From: Agapanthus africanus
Taxonomy: Eukaryota; Streptophyta; Magnoliopsida; Asparagales; Amaryllidaceae
Reading direction: 5' to 3'
Assembly: GCA_030015575.1 (NCBI GenBank)
Contig: JASDDO010000016.1
Location: 460,240,141 to 460,304,140, forward strand
DNA length: 64,000 nt
Positions 22,711 to 34,222 of this stretch are shown here, piece after piece (the first letter of the stretch is position 1; each line of letters starts with the position of its first letter). The translations under genes and the position numbers were made by a program. The notes below the pieces were generated by a model. That model was not told the DNA's origin and ran no database searches. It was given only the letters and a program-made list of their open reading frames with translations.

Positions 22711-23221
22711 GTATAATGCTAAGCGGGAAAATCATAAACAAGAAGGATACCCGAAATGACTTCATCTGAAGCCAAACACTGAAGAAGATAAGCACGGTAA
22801 ACAGGATTCAAGCTTGCGATAAAACATGAACTGGTAAGCAATGAAACTGGGAGAAACAAGGTAATATAACGATCGTAAAATAAGGAAATGAATCAAGAAT
22901 AGGACTCCAAGTTACTTAAATAGAGTACCGCATTGTAACCATGCTGCAGTTCATAGTTACAATCACATAACTTCGCTCAAGTCGCCCAAATCCTAGTATC
23001 AGAATCGAAGGAATAAGAAGGGAGAAACAATAGGGAATCAGGAGGATTCCAGGTTGAGATGCATAGTCATTCATCTCGCCAAGATAAAGGGTGAGAAAGA
23101 TATGATTCAAGAATCACGATAACCAAGTGGCGGGACATGTTCTTAATTACGGATCTTCCGATTCGTGTATTGGGTCCAATACCCAACTACAAAAGAATCA
23201 AACCAAATTAACCTAAATCCT
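22711..23221 (-). other. leader of the Tekay-like element; gag deleted
   Basis: Only about 510 bases lie between the primer site and the protease motif. No capsid or zinc-knuckle coding is visible on the minus strand. Confidence 0.7.
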
Positions 23222-23236
23222 ATGGCTCTGATACCA
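23222..23236 (-). promoter_or_regulatory. primer binding site, initiator-Met tRNA
   Basis: The minus strand reads tggtatcagagccat, the standard initiator-Met primer site, nine bases from the end of the 5' LTR. It fixes the minus orientation. Confidence 0.95.
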
Positions 23237-23245
23237 AAAAAATTC

Positions 23246-26049
23246 TGTCACGCCCCACTTCTCAGAGTGCGCTAAGATCGGCACGTGACAGAGCCAACCA
23301 TGCTACCTGTGGCTAGGAAACATCCCTCCATAGTCACATTACGGTTGTCTATAAGATATCAAGAACAGTAAAACAAAATAAACTATCTAGTACATGTCCA
23401 TATGCCAGAATAAAAGAGTCAAGAAATAATATGCGGAAGCAATAAATCCAAAAACAATAACAATCTGGAAAGTACGTCCCAAATACGGGCTCACATCAGG
23501 AAATGAAAATGCTGAAAGGAAACTAAATTAGAATACTAACAGGGTCCTCACTGCTCGGCCTGTCGACTGAAGTACTCTTGGTCGGCCTGGGGGAGAAATA
23601 AAGGATCCGGGCCATGCAAAACCCAGACGTCAGTGCGTCATAATATCAAACAATAATACATGAACAAGATACACGAGATATGCATGCACGAGTATAAACG
23701 ATAACATGAATGTAACCAGTAAACATGGATATAGGACAGTGAAGTGTATACGTGCAGGTGAAGTGCAGTGGGTAATCTAAACTATACTACTGGGTTATCT
23801 GTTCTAAAGTCTTCGAAATCAATTAATGTAATCCTAATCGCAACCCATCGGTCTATGCCCCGTTCATGCCCTATGGGACCACGGTAACAGGATCATTCCG
23901 TAATGCTCGGAAAAATGACAAACAATATATAATAGCCCTTTGAGTTACGTTCGGTTACATTCTTGATTTTCCCTTACCCCCAAGGTTATGTGTTCAAGTC
24001 AGGTATTGCCAATCGCAATCTAATGCGAACACATGATCAAGCAGGTACATGTTTTGTCTATACAGACAACAGTAACGTCCATCGAGACAACAAGTCAGGG
24101 TTGTCGGCATTAGAAACAGGATCAGATAACATGTCAAGTAGTGGTATATCAGGTCATGTCAGGTAGTGCACATGTATCAAATGGATGCCCAACAGTAAAA
24201 TGTAGCAAGTATACGGATGTACTGTAAAAGCATGGATGCACAAATATCTATCAGGGGTTACATTATGACTATGTAGGATGCACATTATCAAGCATGGGGT
24301 ACTAATGTAACAGTAATATCAATTAATATGACATGTCATGTAACTTGATATGTAGAATTAATGGTATGGATACACAATAAAACATGGATGCACGAATATC
24401 TATCAGGGGTTACCACTGCAGCTCCATGACTATATAGGATGCACATTATCAAGTATGGGGTTGATAATACAACAATAACATGAAATAATATGATCTGTAA
24501 ATGCAGCTATATATATATAATAAATGATATGGATGCATACGGGTATCCGAAAACAGTAAAACATTAATATGGGTGTACAGTGAAATCGACATGTGATATT
24601 TTTATTCATATGGATGCAAAATAAGATACATAGCATGTAGCAAGATGAACTTGCCTGAACGGATCACACGAAGGGGTGCGCACGCTGCGTCCGACGTCGG
24701 GTAAACGTCGTAATGCACACACGGCACACAGGACAGGTCCAGGCAAGGCAAGAAGGTAACCACGCTGGCTGGGAACGTCCACTGGGTCGTTTGGATCGTT
24801 GGCGACGGCACGGCTCCGGCGATGACCGGAAAGAGCGAGATCGAGAATAAGAAAGATAAGAAGAAATAAGAAAGGGAAGAAGAAGGATGGGGATTGGTGC
24901 TCAAGTTTTGCTCTGGGGTCAGAGACAAGGGCGAGGGGATGACGACGATGGGTCATCGACGGCAAGGGTGCAGGCAAGGGTTTTCCGGCGACGAGGCAAT
25001 GGGGTTGCAGGTTTCTGGTGCAGGAAGGAGGAGATGAGAGAGGAGAGAGGTGGTGGTGATGGGGTGAGGCCAACATGGTCGGAGCTCCGGCGAGGCGCCG
25101 GCAAGGCAGTGGCCGCGGTTCTTGGCATCGGGGGTTCTTTTCCAGGGTTCGAACGTGCAGGGTTTAGGGAGCTCGGGAAAATGAGAAGCGAGGAAGGTAA
25201 TGAGGTGTTCGAGGAGAGAAGGAGAAGGCCGAGGGTGCTGAGGGTGAGGCGACGGCGACGAGACGAGGCGAGGGCGAGCGTTCGCGTGGCTATGGGGTCG
25301 AGGTTCACGCGGGAAGAAGAAGTGAGATGAAGAGGGAGAGAGAGAAAAGGACGTGTGAAAAAGTTAAGAAAATATATATTAATTTATATTTAATATATTA
25401 TTGGAGAGAAGGAGAGAGAGATTGGATAGGAAAAATATTTTTTAGTTAAAGAAATTATATTTTTCGTATATAATAATAATAGTTTCATATAAAGGATTAT
25501 ATATATATATTTTGAGATTTTTAGCTAATACAAAAATAGTCCAAAATATGCCCGGGCCGGGTCTAAAATTCCAGTTTTAAAATACGGAAAATATACGTGT
25601 CGACCAACATCAAAACAGGATATTCGGGTCACGAAAAAGTATACCCCCAAGAACGGATGCACGCACATACACGTAGCCATCCAAACGAGTCCGTTTCACT
25701 GAACGGGACGCGAATAAGATGCGCGGATGCTACCACAGGGTCAGGGGTATGATGCAGGCCATACAAGATATTTTTAAAATATTTTATTCGACTTAAATGT
25801 TATATTAAAAAAATGCAGATGTCAGATATAATGCCAGTATGCAGTATATAAAAAAAAAGGAAAGTGCACGGATCCACAAAACAAGCCGGGATAAACATAA
25901 ACAGGAATCAAGACGGGTTTCCCGCAAGCGGGTCAGATCGGATGCAAATACAGATGTCAAATACACTATTCGCACCCCAAACACAATAAATCAGGAAAAT
26001 ACCATAAATAAAGAAATACTCAAAATAGAACTTGAACTAGGGTGTTACA
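23246..26049 (-). repeat. 5' LTR of the Tekay-like element
   Basis: TGTCACGCCCC..GTGTTACA on the plus strand. It matches 16527-19373 along its length with scattered substitutions and small indels. The GC-rich block at about 24650-25330 gives long overlapping frames on both strands in this copy. Confidence 0.95.
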
Positions 26050-26054
26050 ACTCT
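26050..26054. repeat. target site duplication ACTCT, right copy
   Basis: Exact match to 16522-16526. Confidence 0.92.
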
Positions 26055-26920
26055 CATCAGTTCAATGTCGGTGAATTGTTTCATGAGCTCCACCATTCGG
26101 CTTCTATACCGAGTTAACTCGGGTTTGTATATCTTATAGTTGTCGCTTACTTGGTTGACCACAAGCTGGGAATCACCGTAGACCCGTAGCCAAAGGATTT
26201 CCATTTCTATGGCGAGCTCTAGACCGGCTATCAGAGCTTCGTACTTAGCCTCGTTATTTGTGTGAGGCTCGGTGAGAGCGAAAGAACTTCGTATGGTTCC
26301 TATCGACGGCGTGATAAATACTAATCCTATCCCTGCTTTTGTCTGCAGGATGCTTGATTTGCTGGAGCTCCTTATTGATGAGGCTCCATCGAAGTAGAGC
26401 TCCCAACATGGCTCGTTATTCTCGATGTGCAGCGCTTGTTCATTGGGTAGCTCGCAATTTAGCGGTGACCCTTCAGGCAGGGGATGAGCAGTGAGGAAGT
26501 CGGCGAGGGCTTGCCCTTTTATTGCTTTCTGAGGAGTATAGACTATGTCGAACTCAAGCAGCATGACAGCCCATCTTGCCATTCTGCCAGTTAGGCTTGT
26601 CTTAGTCATTAAGTGTTTAAGTAGGTCGACCTTGGAGATCAGCATAATCCGATGAGTGAGTAGATAGTGCCTTAGCTTCTTCACGGCGAATATCAGAGCC
26701 AGGCATTGCTTTTTCGATCGGGGAATAGTTGTGTTCCGTCCCGACTAAAGTTCCACTGAGCTAGTAGAGGGCATTTTCTTTTCCCTCCTCATTCTTCTGA
26801 GCAAGGAGTGACTGAGTGACTCATTTAGCGCGACAGTATAGAGAATCAACGGTTTATTTGAAATAGGAACAACAAGCACTGGAAGGTGCAACAGGTACTG
26901 TTTGATGTTTTCGAACGCTT
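26055..26920 (-). pseudogene. Tat RNase H and second (archaeal-like) RNase H
   Basis: The first RNase H appears in pieces (26900-26500), with KLRHYLLTHRIMLISKVDLL and GRMARWAVMLLEFDIVYTP, ending at the ALADFL block. A second RNase H follows: CWELYFDGASS, GIGLVFITPS, NNEAKYEALIAGLELA and VYGDSQLVVNQV, carrying the catalytic Asp and Glu residues. Two RNase H domains in tandem are a hallmark of Tat elements. The coding sequence is cut at 26050 by the nested element and continues at 16521. Stops are present near 26745 and 26928. Confidence 0.88.
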
Positions 26921-26921
26921 C

Positions 26922-27800
26922 TTAACATTCGACATCCCATACAAAGAGAGCTCTCTTCTTCATGAGTTTTGAGAAAGGACGATATCTCCCCGATAAGTTC
27001 GAGAACCTTCGTATGTAAGTGAGATTGCCTTGAAAGGATCTTAGTTGCATTAGATTTTTTGGCGGAGACATCTCCATGATGGCCTTTATCTTTGATGGGT
27101 CAACTTCGATCCCCGATGTCGGACTATGAAGCCTAAGAATTTTCCCGACGATACGCCAAAAGTGCACTTCAGAGGATTCATCTTTAGATCGCATTCTCTC
27201 AGTCTGATGAAAACAGTCCTGAGGTCTTGGATGTGATCGACCTTGGATTTAGTATTGACGACTAAATCATCAGCATAACATTTGATGACTTTATGGATTA
27301 AGTCATCAAAGATCTTGGTCATTGCCCTTTGATATGTGGCACATGTGTTCTTTAGTCCAAACGGCATCACTTCGTAACAATATGTACCGAATAGGGTTCG
27401 AAATGCTGTACGCTTCTCATCCTCAGGCAACATTTTTACCTGATTGTATCATGACGAACCATTTATGAAAGTGAACAGCTCGTAATTTGAGGTGTCATCG
27501 ACCATCATTTCCATGACCGGAAGCGGGAAATCATCTTTAGGGCATGCCTTGTTAAGGTCTCTAAAATCGACGTAGACTCGAATCTGCCCATTCTTCTTTT
27601 TCACTTAGACGATGCATGCGATCCAGTCCACATATTTCTCTTCTCTGATGAAGTTGGCATCGATGAGTTTCTTAGTTTCCTCGATGACCTTTTCTTCCAG
27701 CTCCCTTCTCATTCTTCGAAGAGCTTGTTTGATTGGCTTGGCATCAGAAGATATAGCCAGGTTATGTACGACCACTTCAGAGGAGAGACCATGCATTTCT
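26922..27800 (-). pseudogene. Tat reverse transcriptase
   Basis: Blocks in order: RRMRRELEEKVIEETKKLID and IREEKYVDWIACIV (27796-27605), a stop, then VDFRDLNKACPKDDFPLP, another stop within the YNQ block, then TAFRTLFGTYCYEVMPFGLK and the catalytic box CYADDLVVNT (27433-27086), and NPLKCTFGVSSGKFLGFIV. The catalytic Asp pair is kept. A frameshift near 27100 separates the thumb (MSPPKNLMQLRSFQGNLTYI..). Confidence 0.9.
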
Positions 27801-27804
27801 TTGT

Positions 27805-28911
27805 ACGTTCACGTGAAGCAGTCAGCGAACTCATGCCGCAGGGCGATTATCTGCTCTTTCATTTTCTCTGAAAAGAGTGATCTGATGTAGGTCGGCCTTG
27901 GATTATCATGCGTTCCCAAATCAACCTCGATTAGCTCGTCGAAAGTTGCTTGTCCGCCATCTTCGAGCTCTTCAGGGGTTTCTGCTGGCTCGGCCGGCTC
28001 GTTTTCATCATTTGACTCTTCGCTAGCTTCACCAATATGGATCATGTAGCATGCCTTGACGTCAGGTTGAATAAAACCTACACCTCGTCTATTTGGGATT
28101 CGTCCATCGATGAGTACTTGGACCTAAGGCGGGTGCCACAGCCCCTCATAAAACTTCGCTTCGGAGTCCGTTTGATATAGATGACACCCGCACTTTTTAA
28201 AGTATTCCTGCATCTCGGGTGCATAATATCTGGGACTGAGGACGATCTTATGCCTCTCTCATAAGGAAGACATGTCATGGACAAATCGTCCGAGTGTACG
28301 ATAGGATTTGACCCATAAAACAGGATGCCCTTCTGTCCATTCTTTCTTCCAGGAATGTAGAAGGTTTTCAGCTGGTCCACGGTGGAGACTGACAATGCAT
28401 CGAGCTCCTTGCACATCTACTCCGACACTCTTGTGATAGCTAAGGGCCCTTCTTTAACTTCGAAGGTTTCTCTTAGTTTCGCTTTTTGCATGAAAGCCCA
28501 ATTTGTATAGCTGTTGCAAGTCGGGTCCTCTTCCTCTGATTCTTCAGTGTCGCTGCTTAAACGAGGGCGAATTTTGCTGCCGGATGGGCCTTCAATATCA
28601 GACTCATCCGTATCGCTACCAAAATGAGGGCGAGTTTTATGGAAAGACGGACTTTCAGCGTTGGACTAGTCAGTGTCACTGCCGAAACACAGACGCACTT
28701 GGGGTTTTTGCTTTTGAAAGTGACAGCTGGCTTAGATTTGCCTTTGAGTTTTAGGGCTGTTATGTCCTCGGTCCGTTGTGGCTTAGTATTTTGGGGTTCA
28801 CAAAGTACCGAGAATCTTTATATCGGACTTCATGTACATCGAATGGCTGGATGTCTCCGTCAATGCGTTTTTCTTCGCCATTTTTAGTATACTTCATGCA
28901 TTGATGGAGAG
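27805..28911 (-). pseudogene. Tat protease-RT linker
   Basis: Minus frames 28416-28078 and 28045-27809 lie between protease and RT. They show an acidic segment (SNDENEPAEPAETPEELEDG) followed by PRPTYIRSLFSEKMKEQI, which in related polyproteins leads into RT. No separate enzymatic motif is visible. Confidence 0.65.
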
Positions 28912-29322
28912 TTAATGGAATGATGCCGTAACATGGAGCCACGACTGTCCTAGGAGAATCTTATAAGACGTATCGGCGTCGATCATGTATATTTTAGCTT
29001 CGGTTTGCAAATCCCTAAATTTAATTGGCAGAGCTATGGACCCCAGAACTTGCTGGCAGTTTTGATTGAAGCCTTGAATGACGATCTTTTCCCTTGACAG
29101 GTGTCGTACGTCCATTGACAAACTCTTCTGAGTCCGCAAGTTCATGATGTTCACTGAGAACCCCGAATTAATCAATATGCGATTAATTCGATCTCCATCG
29201 CTGTACCCTGTCATGTAAAGCGGTCGGTTGTGCTCAGCTGTTCCCAGTAACAGGTCTTCATCTTTAAATGTGACCATGGCTGTATGTAGAGTGTACTGAA
29301 CCTCTTTCATATTAATTTCCAC
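28912..29322 (-). pseudogene. Tat aspartic protease remnant
   Basis: The frame contains DRINRILINSGFSVNIM, where the catalytic D-S-G triplet has become N-S-G, and ends with the family block YKILLGQSWLH. The Asp-to-Asn change should abolish activity. It would have cut the polyprotein. Confidence 0.85.
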
Positions 29323-29675
29323 GAAACGAGCCTGATACCGCTCGGGGTTTTACAGGGCATGAATGAGAACATCTCTGAGCTCCTTCGATAGGACCAGAGT
29401 ATCATAGATGCTTAAGAGAGACGGAAGCTTTCGGAGATGAGCCAAGACATTATAGACCACTGGGGAAGGACTCGAGTCTTTATGAGTAACCTCTCTGCCA
29501 TCTTCTTCATTAGTGACTTATTTTTCCTTCCCTTTTAGGACGCTGCCTTGATTTGGCGGTAGAGCCTTGCCGCTTCTGAGATGGATTTGGTTGGCCTTCA
29601 TGGCGAGCTCCTCATCCTCTTCAGGAAAACAAAGCTCTTCTTCAGAGTCGCTACTAAGGTGGATGACATAGCAGG
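29323..29675 (-). other. gag-protease linker of the Tat element, no clear domain
   Basis: Broken coding sequence between the gag C-terminal frame and protease. No motif can be assigned. Confidence 0.5.
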
Positions 29676-31242
29676 TCAAGACAGGGACCTCAGAATCTCA
29701 GCTGCTTCTAGCTCTTCCAGAATCTCGGCTGCTTCTATAGGGAAGAACTCCTTCAATTTAATTAGTGTTCTTTTCTTTTGCTCGTAGTTTTCGAAGGAAT
29801 CAATATGCCTTTGAATGGTCGATTTCCCCGCCAAATCCCTTTCGCTTTGAGCCGCACCTTTCTTTTTCTTCTTCTTAAGCCTTTTGGATTTTGTACCCGA
29901 TTGAGCCAAATTGGTAGCTGGAACGGAGGGCTCCTTCTGCCCATCCCATTCTGTTCTGGGCTCTTTCTGAAATAGCTTTAGTATCTTCTTCGTCTTATTA
30001 GATATGTGCAAACTCCATGGAGGTGGGGGCGAGTCAGATTCATTTCCCGGGGCAGCGGATTCAGCCGTCTGCTCCCAGAAGGCTTCAGCTTCTGTCTGTA
30101 TAAAGTTGGTGGTTGTAGCTTGATTGTTCACCAACACACTCTTGGACAGCTCGATCTCTCCAGTCTTGTATTGCTTTTCGACCCAGTCTTTGAAAATGTA
30201 GCAATCCTCGATCGCATGGCTCACTACTCTGTCGGTCATTTTTGCTTCGTGAGATCTCTTCGACTCCGGCAATTGTAGACCGTTGTTCAGGGCATCCTTG
30301 AATATCTTGCGGACCTTGTCCCTCCTGAAAGAGTAAACCTTGTTCTTCTTCTCCTCTAGGGAAGGCCCTTCTCCTCCTAGCACTGGCTTTCGGGATCGGT
30401 CCGTTTTTTGTCCGCCTGCCTTTCGCTTGTCTTCATTTTCAGACGTATTGAAAATGTTGGTATTATTGGAATTTCCGCTTTTACGGTTGTCGTCCTTTCG
30501 GTTCTTCCAAGGCTTTTCACTTTGAGAGTCCGGGACTGACTCTTGCTTTGAGTATTCCAACATTTGAACTCACTTGGTCAGCTCTTGAAATGTCTTGAGA
30601 CTTGTTGTACATAAGAATGGGCCAATTGCTGAGGTTCCCAATGAGAAGGCTGACGGACTGGTTCTGCTCCAGCGGCAGTTCGCACTTGACCGTGAGATTA
30701 TGCAATCGGGTGATAAAGTCCGTGTTGCTTTCGTTCTTCCCCGGCTTGGTCCTTACAAGGTCAGCAATGGAGATCTTATCACTGAAACTCATGAACCTTT
30801 GCCGAAACACAGACTCCATTTAGGCAAAAGTAGTGATGGACCCGTCTGGTATGCTCACGTACCGGTTGAAAACGACACCGGTCAGGTTGTTGAAAAACTG
30901 ACGAAGAAGGAGTGCATCATTGCCCGCTGTATTTCTGCACGACGCTTTAAAGTGGGCGACGTGCTGATTTGCGTTTCCCATCCCGTCAAATCATCCGAAC
31001 TTTGGGATTATGTAGCTGCTGGGGAACTCGATTAGATCGTACTGTGCAGGATATGGCCGTCCACTACTATCAATTTCTTTCTGAGCTTCGGCTTCGGCCA
31101 CCAATGTTTTAACTTTGCTGGTGACCAAATCTATTATCTGGTCTTGTGTTAGCGGGATAGTGCCATCCGGGGCCAAGGCATCCCCAGAAGTGGAATGTGT
31201 TCGGCTTTTGTGCGGCTCGCCTAAACTTGGACCCAAGGGCAC
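29676..31242 (-). pseudogene. Tat gag
   Basis: The capsid entry block PYPAQYDLIEFPSSYIIPKF is at 31060-30995. The core of the retrotransposon gag domain is at 30819-30517 (ESVFRQRFMSFSDKISIADL, NTDFITRLHNLTVKCELPL, SVSLLIGNL). A charged C-terminal frame (30563-29676) carries VVSHAIEDCYIFKDWVEKQY, a conserved zinc-ligand region, here without its first Cys and His. Stops lie near 30990, 30825 and 30517. Confidence 0.82.
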
Positions 31243-32697
31243 AGGTATCGATTGCTTCGGGTTGTTATCACCCAGCTCATGAGTATAGACTTGCGCTTGA
31301 TTGGAGGGCGCCCGAGAAACTTGAGCCGTGAGCTACATCACGGCGTTCGTCAGGTCATCAATTTTTGAATAAAATTTGGCCATCTCTTTATCTTTTCTCC
31401 TGAGCTGTTTTCGGAGCTCTTGCTCTGCGGTCCTGGGGCGGAAAGTCGGCTCGTCCTCGCTATCTAAGCTTGACTGCACATGGACTGAGGGGTCTTTCTA
31501 CCTATCGGCCTCATTAAGAGGGTTTTCATCGTCATGCGGTGGTGGCTGATCTTGGGAAGCGTCAACCACATTCAAGTCAGATTGGGCTTGGGATGTGGTG
31601 GCCCCCTCCTTCCTTTTGCTGCGAAGGTTGTCACTGGGACGCGTGCCCACCATATAGATCGTGTGGATAACATATCCGGCCGTCTTTTCATTATTGGCAG
31701 CTGATTTTGCGGACCGCTGTCGTGACCCTTCTGTTTCGGTAATGGATAATCGATTGAAGACGTTTGGCCTGACCGGTTTCTTGAGTGGTGCAGACGCTTC
31801 TTTTCTGGGTTTCCCCCTCTGCTTTCGCACAGCACAGAGCACCTAGTAGACTCTTGAAAAGATGGTGTCATGCTTTCTCTGTTGGGGCTAGGACACGTCT
31901 CTTTGTAGTATCGTTCTGACTGTTATCTTTTTAATTCTGGCGTCATGGCATTTTTCTGAACCCACTTCAGAGATTCGAAGGAATTGCTGACTTTTACGGC
32001 CGACTCAGCCGTCGTCGTGGGGTAACCCTGCTCTTGGAACCTCACAAGATTCCACTTGGACGGAGTTCTGGCTTTTTTGTTGGCTCTATATTTGAGTCGC
32101 TTCTGCCTCAACTTTTCTATTTTGAACACTTGGCAGGCTTCGACCCTTCAGGAATACGCCGTAGACCGAGTGATAGAGAGCCATGGAGATACGCATGTTT
32201 GTACACTTGTCAGAGGCATCACCTGAGCTTGTCCGTGGCGTTAGATGATGCCCTTTGTTCAGGCAGTCTTGCCCCCAGCGGAGCACCAGAGAGTCGTTCA
32301 GACACCGTTTTACGTTTGGGTTATAGTGCCTTGGCGATCACAACGTTCGACCTCTTGCCTCTTGAGACCGGTTTGGCCACTTGGTTTGCCGAGATCTCTT
32401 CCAGATGAGCGCTTCCGGCAGGGTAGATGATGACGGAACCAAATTGACGGGTAGTTTCTCTCATTGCCGGCTGAGACTTGCAGGGAGAACCACGCGGGAA
32501 TTAATCTTGACAACGTACGGGATTGGAATTGCCTCAGAGATCGAAATGGTCCTTGGAGACATTCTTGTTGAATTTGAACACTGTGATTGGAAGGTGTTAT
32601 CCTGCACAAAGAAGTATGATTTCAGTACAGATAATCGATATATATGTTGATTGAGTTCGCATGAACGTTTAACCCTAAATATGGGAGGAGAGAAAAA
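31243..32697 (-). other. Tat 5' leader with a broken upstream frame
   Basis: Between the primer site and the gag core the minus strand has several short frames (for example 31842-31498 with KKPVRPNVFNRLSITETEG, and 32129-31923, basic). They are probably the gag N-terminus and a possible extra upstream frame like those of some Tat elements. No domain can be named. Confidence 0.5.
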
Positions 32698-32715
32698 GTC
32701 CCACCGGACGTGCCA
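32698..32715 (-). promoter_or_regulatory. primer binding site of the Tat element
   Basis: The minus strand reads tggcacgtccggtgggac, five bases after the 5' LTR. It resembles Tat/Athila-type primer sites beginning TGGCGCCGTC; the exact tRNA is uncertain. Confidence 0.65.
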
Positions 32716-32720
32716 GAATT

Positions 32721-34217
32721 TGTTGAGTGTTTTTTCGTCACCCTATTGAGATAAGAATACGTGTTGCTTGTCAGGCATATTACAGATTCCCTATGTCTGG
32801 GGTAAGCGGGGGTTTATTGATTTTGGGGATCCAAATTTCCGACAGCCGTGGACTACGCTGCCATTAATTACCCCTTGCTTTTGGAGCGAGAGAATTTTCA
32901 ATTGAATGGTAAAACTAGTCATGCGAACTCAATGTGCGGTGTGTGTATGTTGAGTTTTGGACGTATTGGGGGCCTCGCAGTGTTTACTGGGGTGTGTTTT
33001 GTGTGTGGAGCGTGTGAGAAAAGAAAAAAAGGGGGTAAGGAGCATCCTAAGGACGCGTGAGACAACACGTGATCGCTGGGCGCCAGTGGGTCATGTGCGT
33101 GGTGCGTGGGCGCCAGCGGGTCACCTGCCAGGCGCGTGGGCATTGGACGGGTCACGTGCGTGGCGCATGGCTGCTTGACATCAACGGGTCATGTGCGTAG
33201 CGCGTGGATGCCGGGGGCCAACGGGTCACATGCGTTGCGCGTGGGCACTAGGCGCTAGCTGGTCACGTGCCAGGCACGCGGCTGCTGGGCACCATCAGGT
33301 CACATGCGCGGCATGCGGCTGCTGGCGCCAGCGGGTCACGTGCGCGGCACTCGACTATTGGAAACACTGGCGGAAGAAGGGACTAAGACCTTGGGCTTGG
33401 AGTTGAACTCTCGAATAGGAATTGGATGTAAATTTGGAGTTAAACTCCTAAAAGATTTGGATTTGGAGTTAAACTCCTAAAAGATCTTGATTTGGAGTTA
33501 AACTCCTTTGAGAATTTGGATTTTGGAGTTAAACTCCTCAAAAATCTTCGAAGATGATCAAAGGAGACCGTTTTTTTCTCCCTTGCGCCTTGGATCCTCC
33601 CAAAATGGGATTTTTGGAGGTGGGTCTTCTTCCTTCTCCTCTCTTTTGCTGGATCTTTGGGGAAAAGGAAGGTGAGATTAAAAATCTCCCTTTTAGAGAT
33701 TTGATGGGAGATCTGAACTCCCTTTCGAGGGTTTTATAGGGAAACTTTATTTAGTTTTGAGAAAAAGAGAGCTAAGCTCTTGATTTAATTGGATATGAAG
33801 AGGAAAAAACTTGAGAGAGAGTAGATGGAGGCACAAACGTTAGAATATTTAAGAGAATGAAAGTTATTATTGATTTTCTCATTATGTTTGCCTTTTATAG
33901 GCTACACACTTTACATTTACCCTTTTGGATTTTTCCATATGGCACTTGTGCCTCCCCATGGCTCATGTGCCTATTTCTTTTTGCACATAAACCATGGGGT
34001 TTACAAAATTTTGGGATTTTTCCCCCCTTTTCCATACATTTATTTTAAAAACACATTAAACTAATTTATAGCTTCATTTTTTTTGTCATGAGGCCGGCCC
34101 TTCCATGCTCGGTCTTAACTTGAGCTTGGGCCCACTTGCTTGGGTTTGGGCTCACATGGCTTAAGGTTGACTTTGACTTTGACTTGGTCAACCGTGGTAT
34201 AATTTTTGACCCCAACA
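32721..34217 (-). repeat. 5' LTR of the Tat element
   Basis: 1497 bases paired with 12091-13598. It has a TATA box TATAAAAGG on the minus strand (33899-33891), about 320 bases into the LTR. The GC-rich minisatellite is at 33066-33360 and the palindrome array at 33399-33537. Confidence 0.92.
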
Positions 34218-34222
34218 GGATG

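Larger units (their letters stand above)
16527..26049 (-). mobile_element. Tekay-like chromodomain Ty3/gypsy element, gag missing
   Basis: 9523 bases with long LTRs (2847 and 2804), a perfect ACTCT duplication and a Met-type primer site. The pol order on the minus strand is protease relic, RT, RNase H, integrase, chromodomain, which places it among chromoviruses. Only about 540 bases separate the primer site from the protease Asp, so gag (normally over 1 kb) is deleted. At least five in-frame stops break pol. It is inserted into the RNase H coding region of the Tat element. Confidence 0.95.
12091..34217 (-). mobile_element. Tat-lineage Ty3/gypsy retrotransposon, minus strand, interrupted
   Basis: Flanked by LTRs 12091-13598 (3') and 32721-34217 (5'). 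The coding order on the minus strand is gag, protease, RT, RNase H, a second RNase H, integrase. The duplicate RNase H and a long 3' region are marks of the Tat lineage. The flanking five bases are GGGTG (12086-12090) and GGATG (34218-34222), an apparent target duplication with one change. Own length is about 12.6 kb once the nested element (16527-26049) is removed. All genes carry stops. Confidence 0.92.

Noticed and set aside
30595..31035. 146-codon plus-strand frame
   Set aside because: It is the antisense shadow of the Tat gag core on the minus strand and has no domain of its own.
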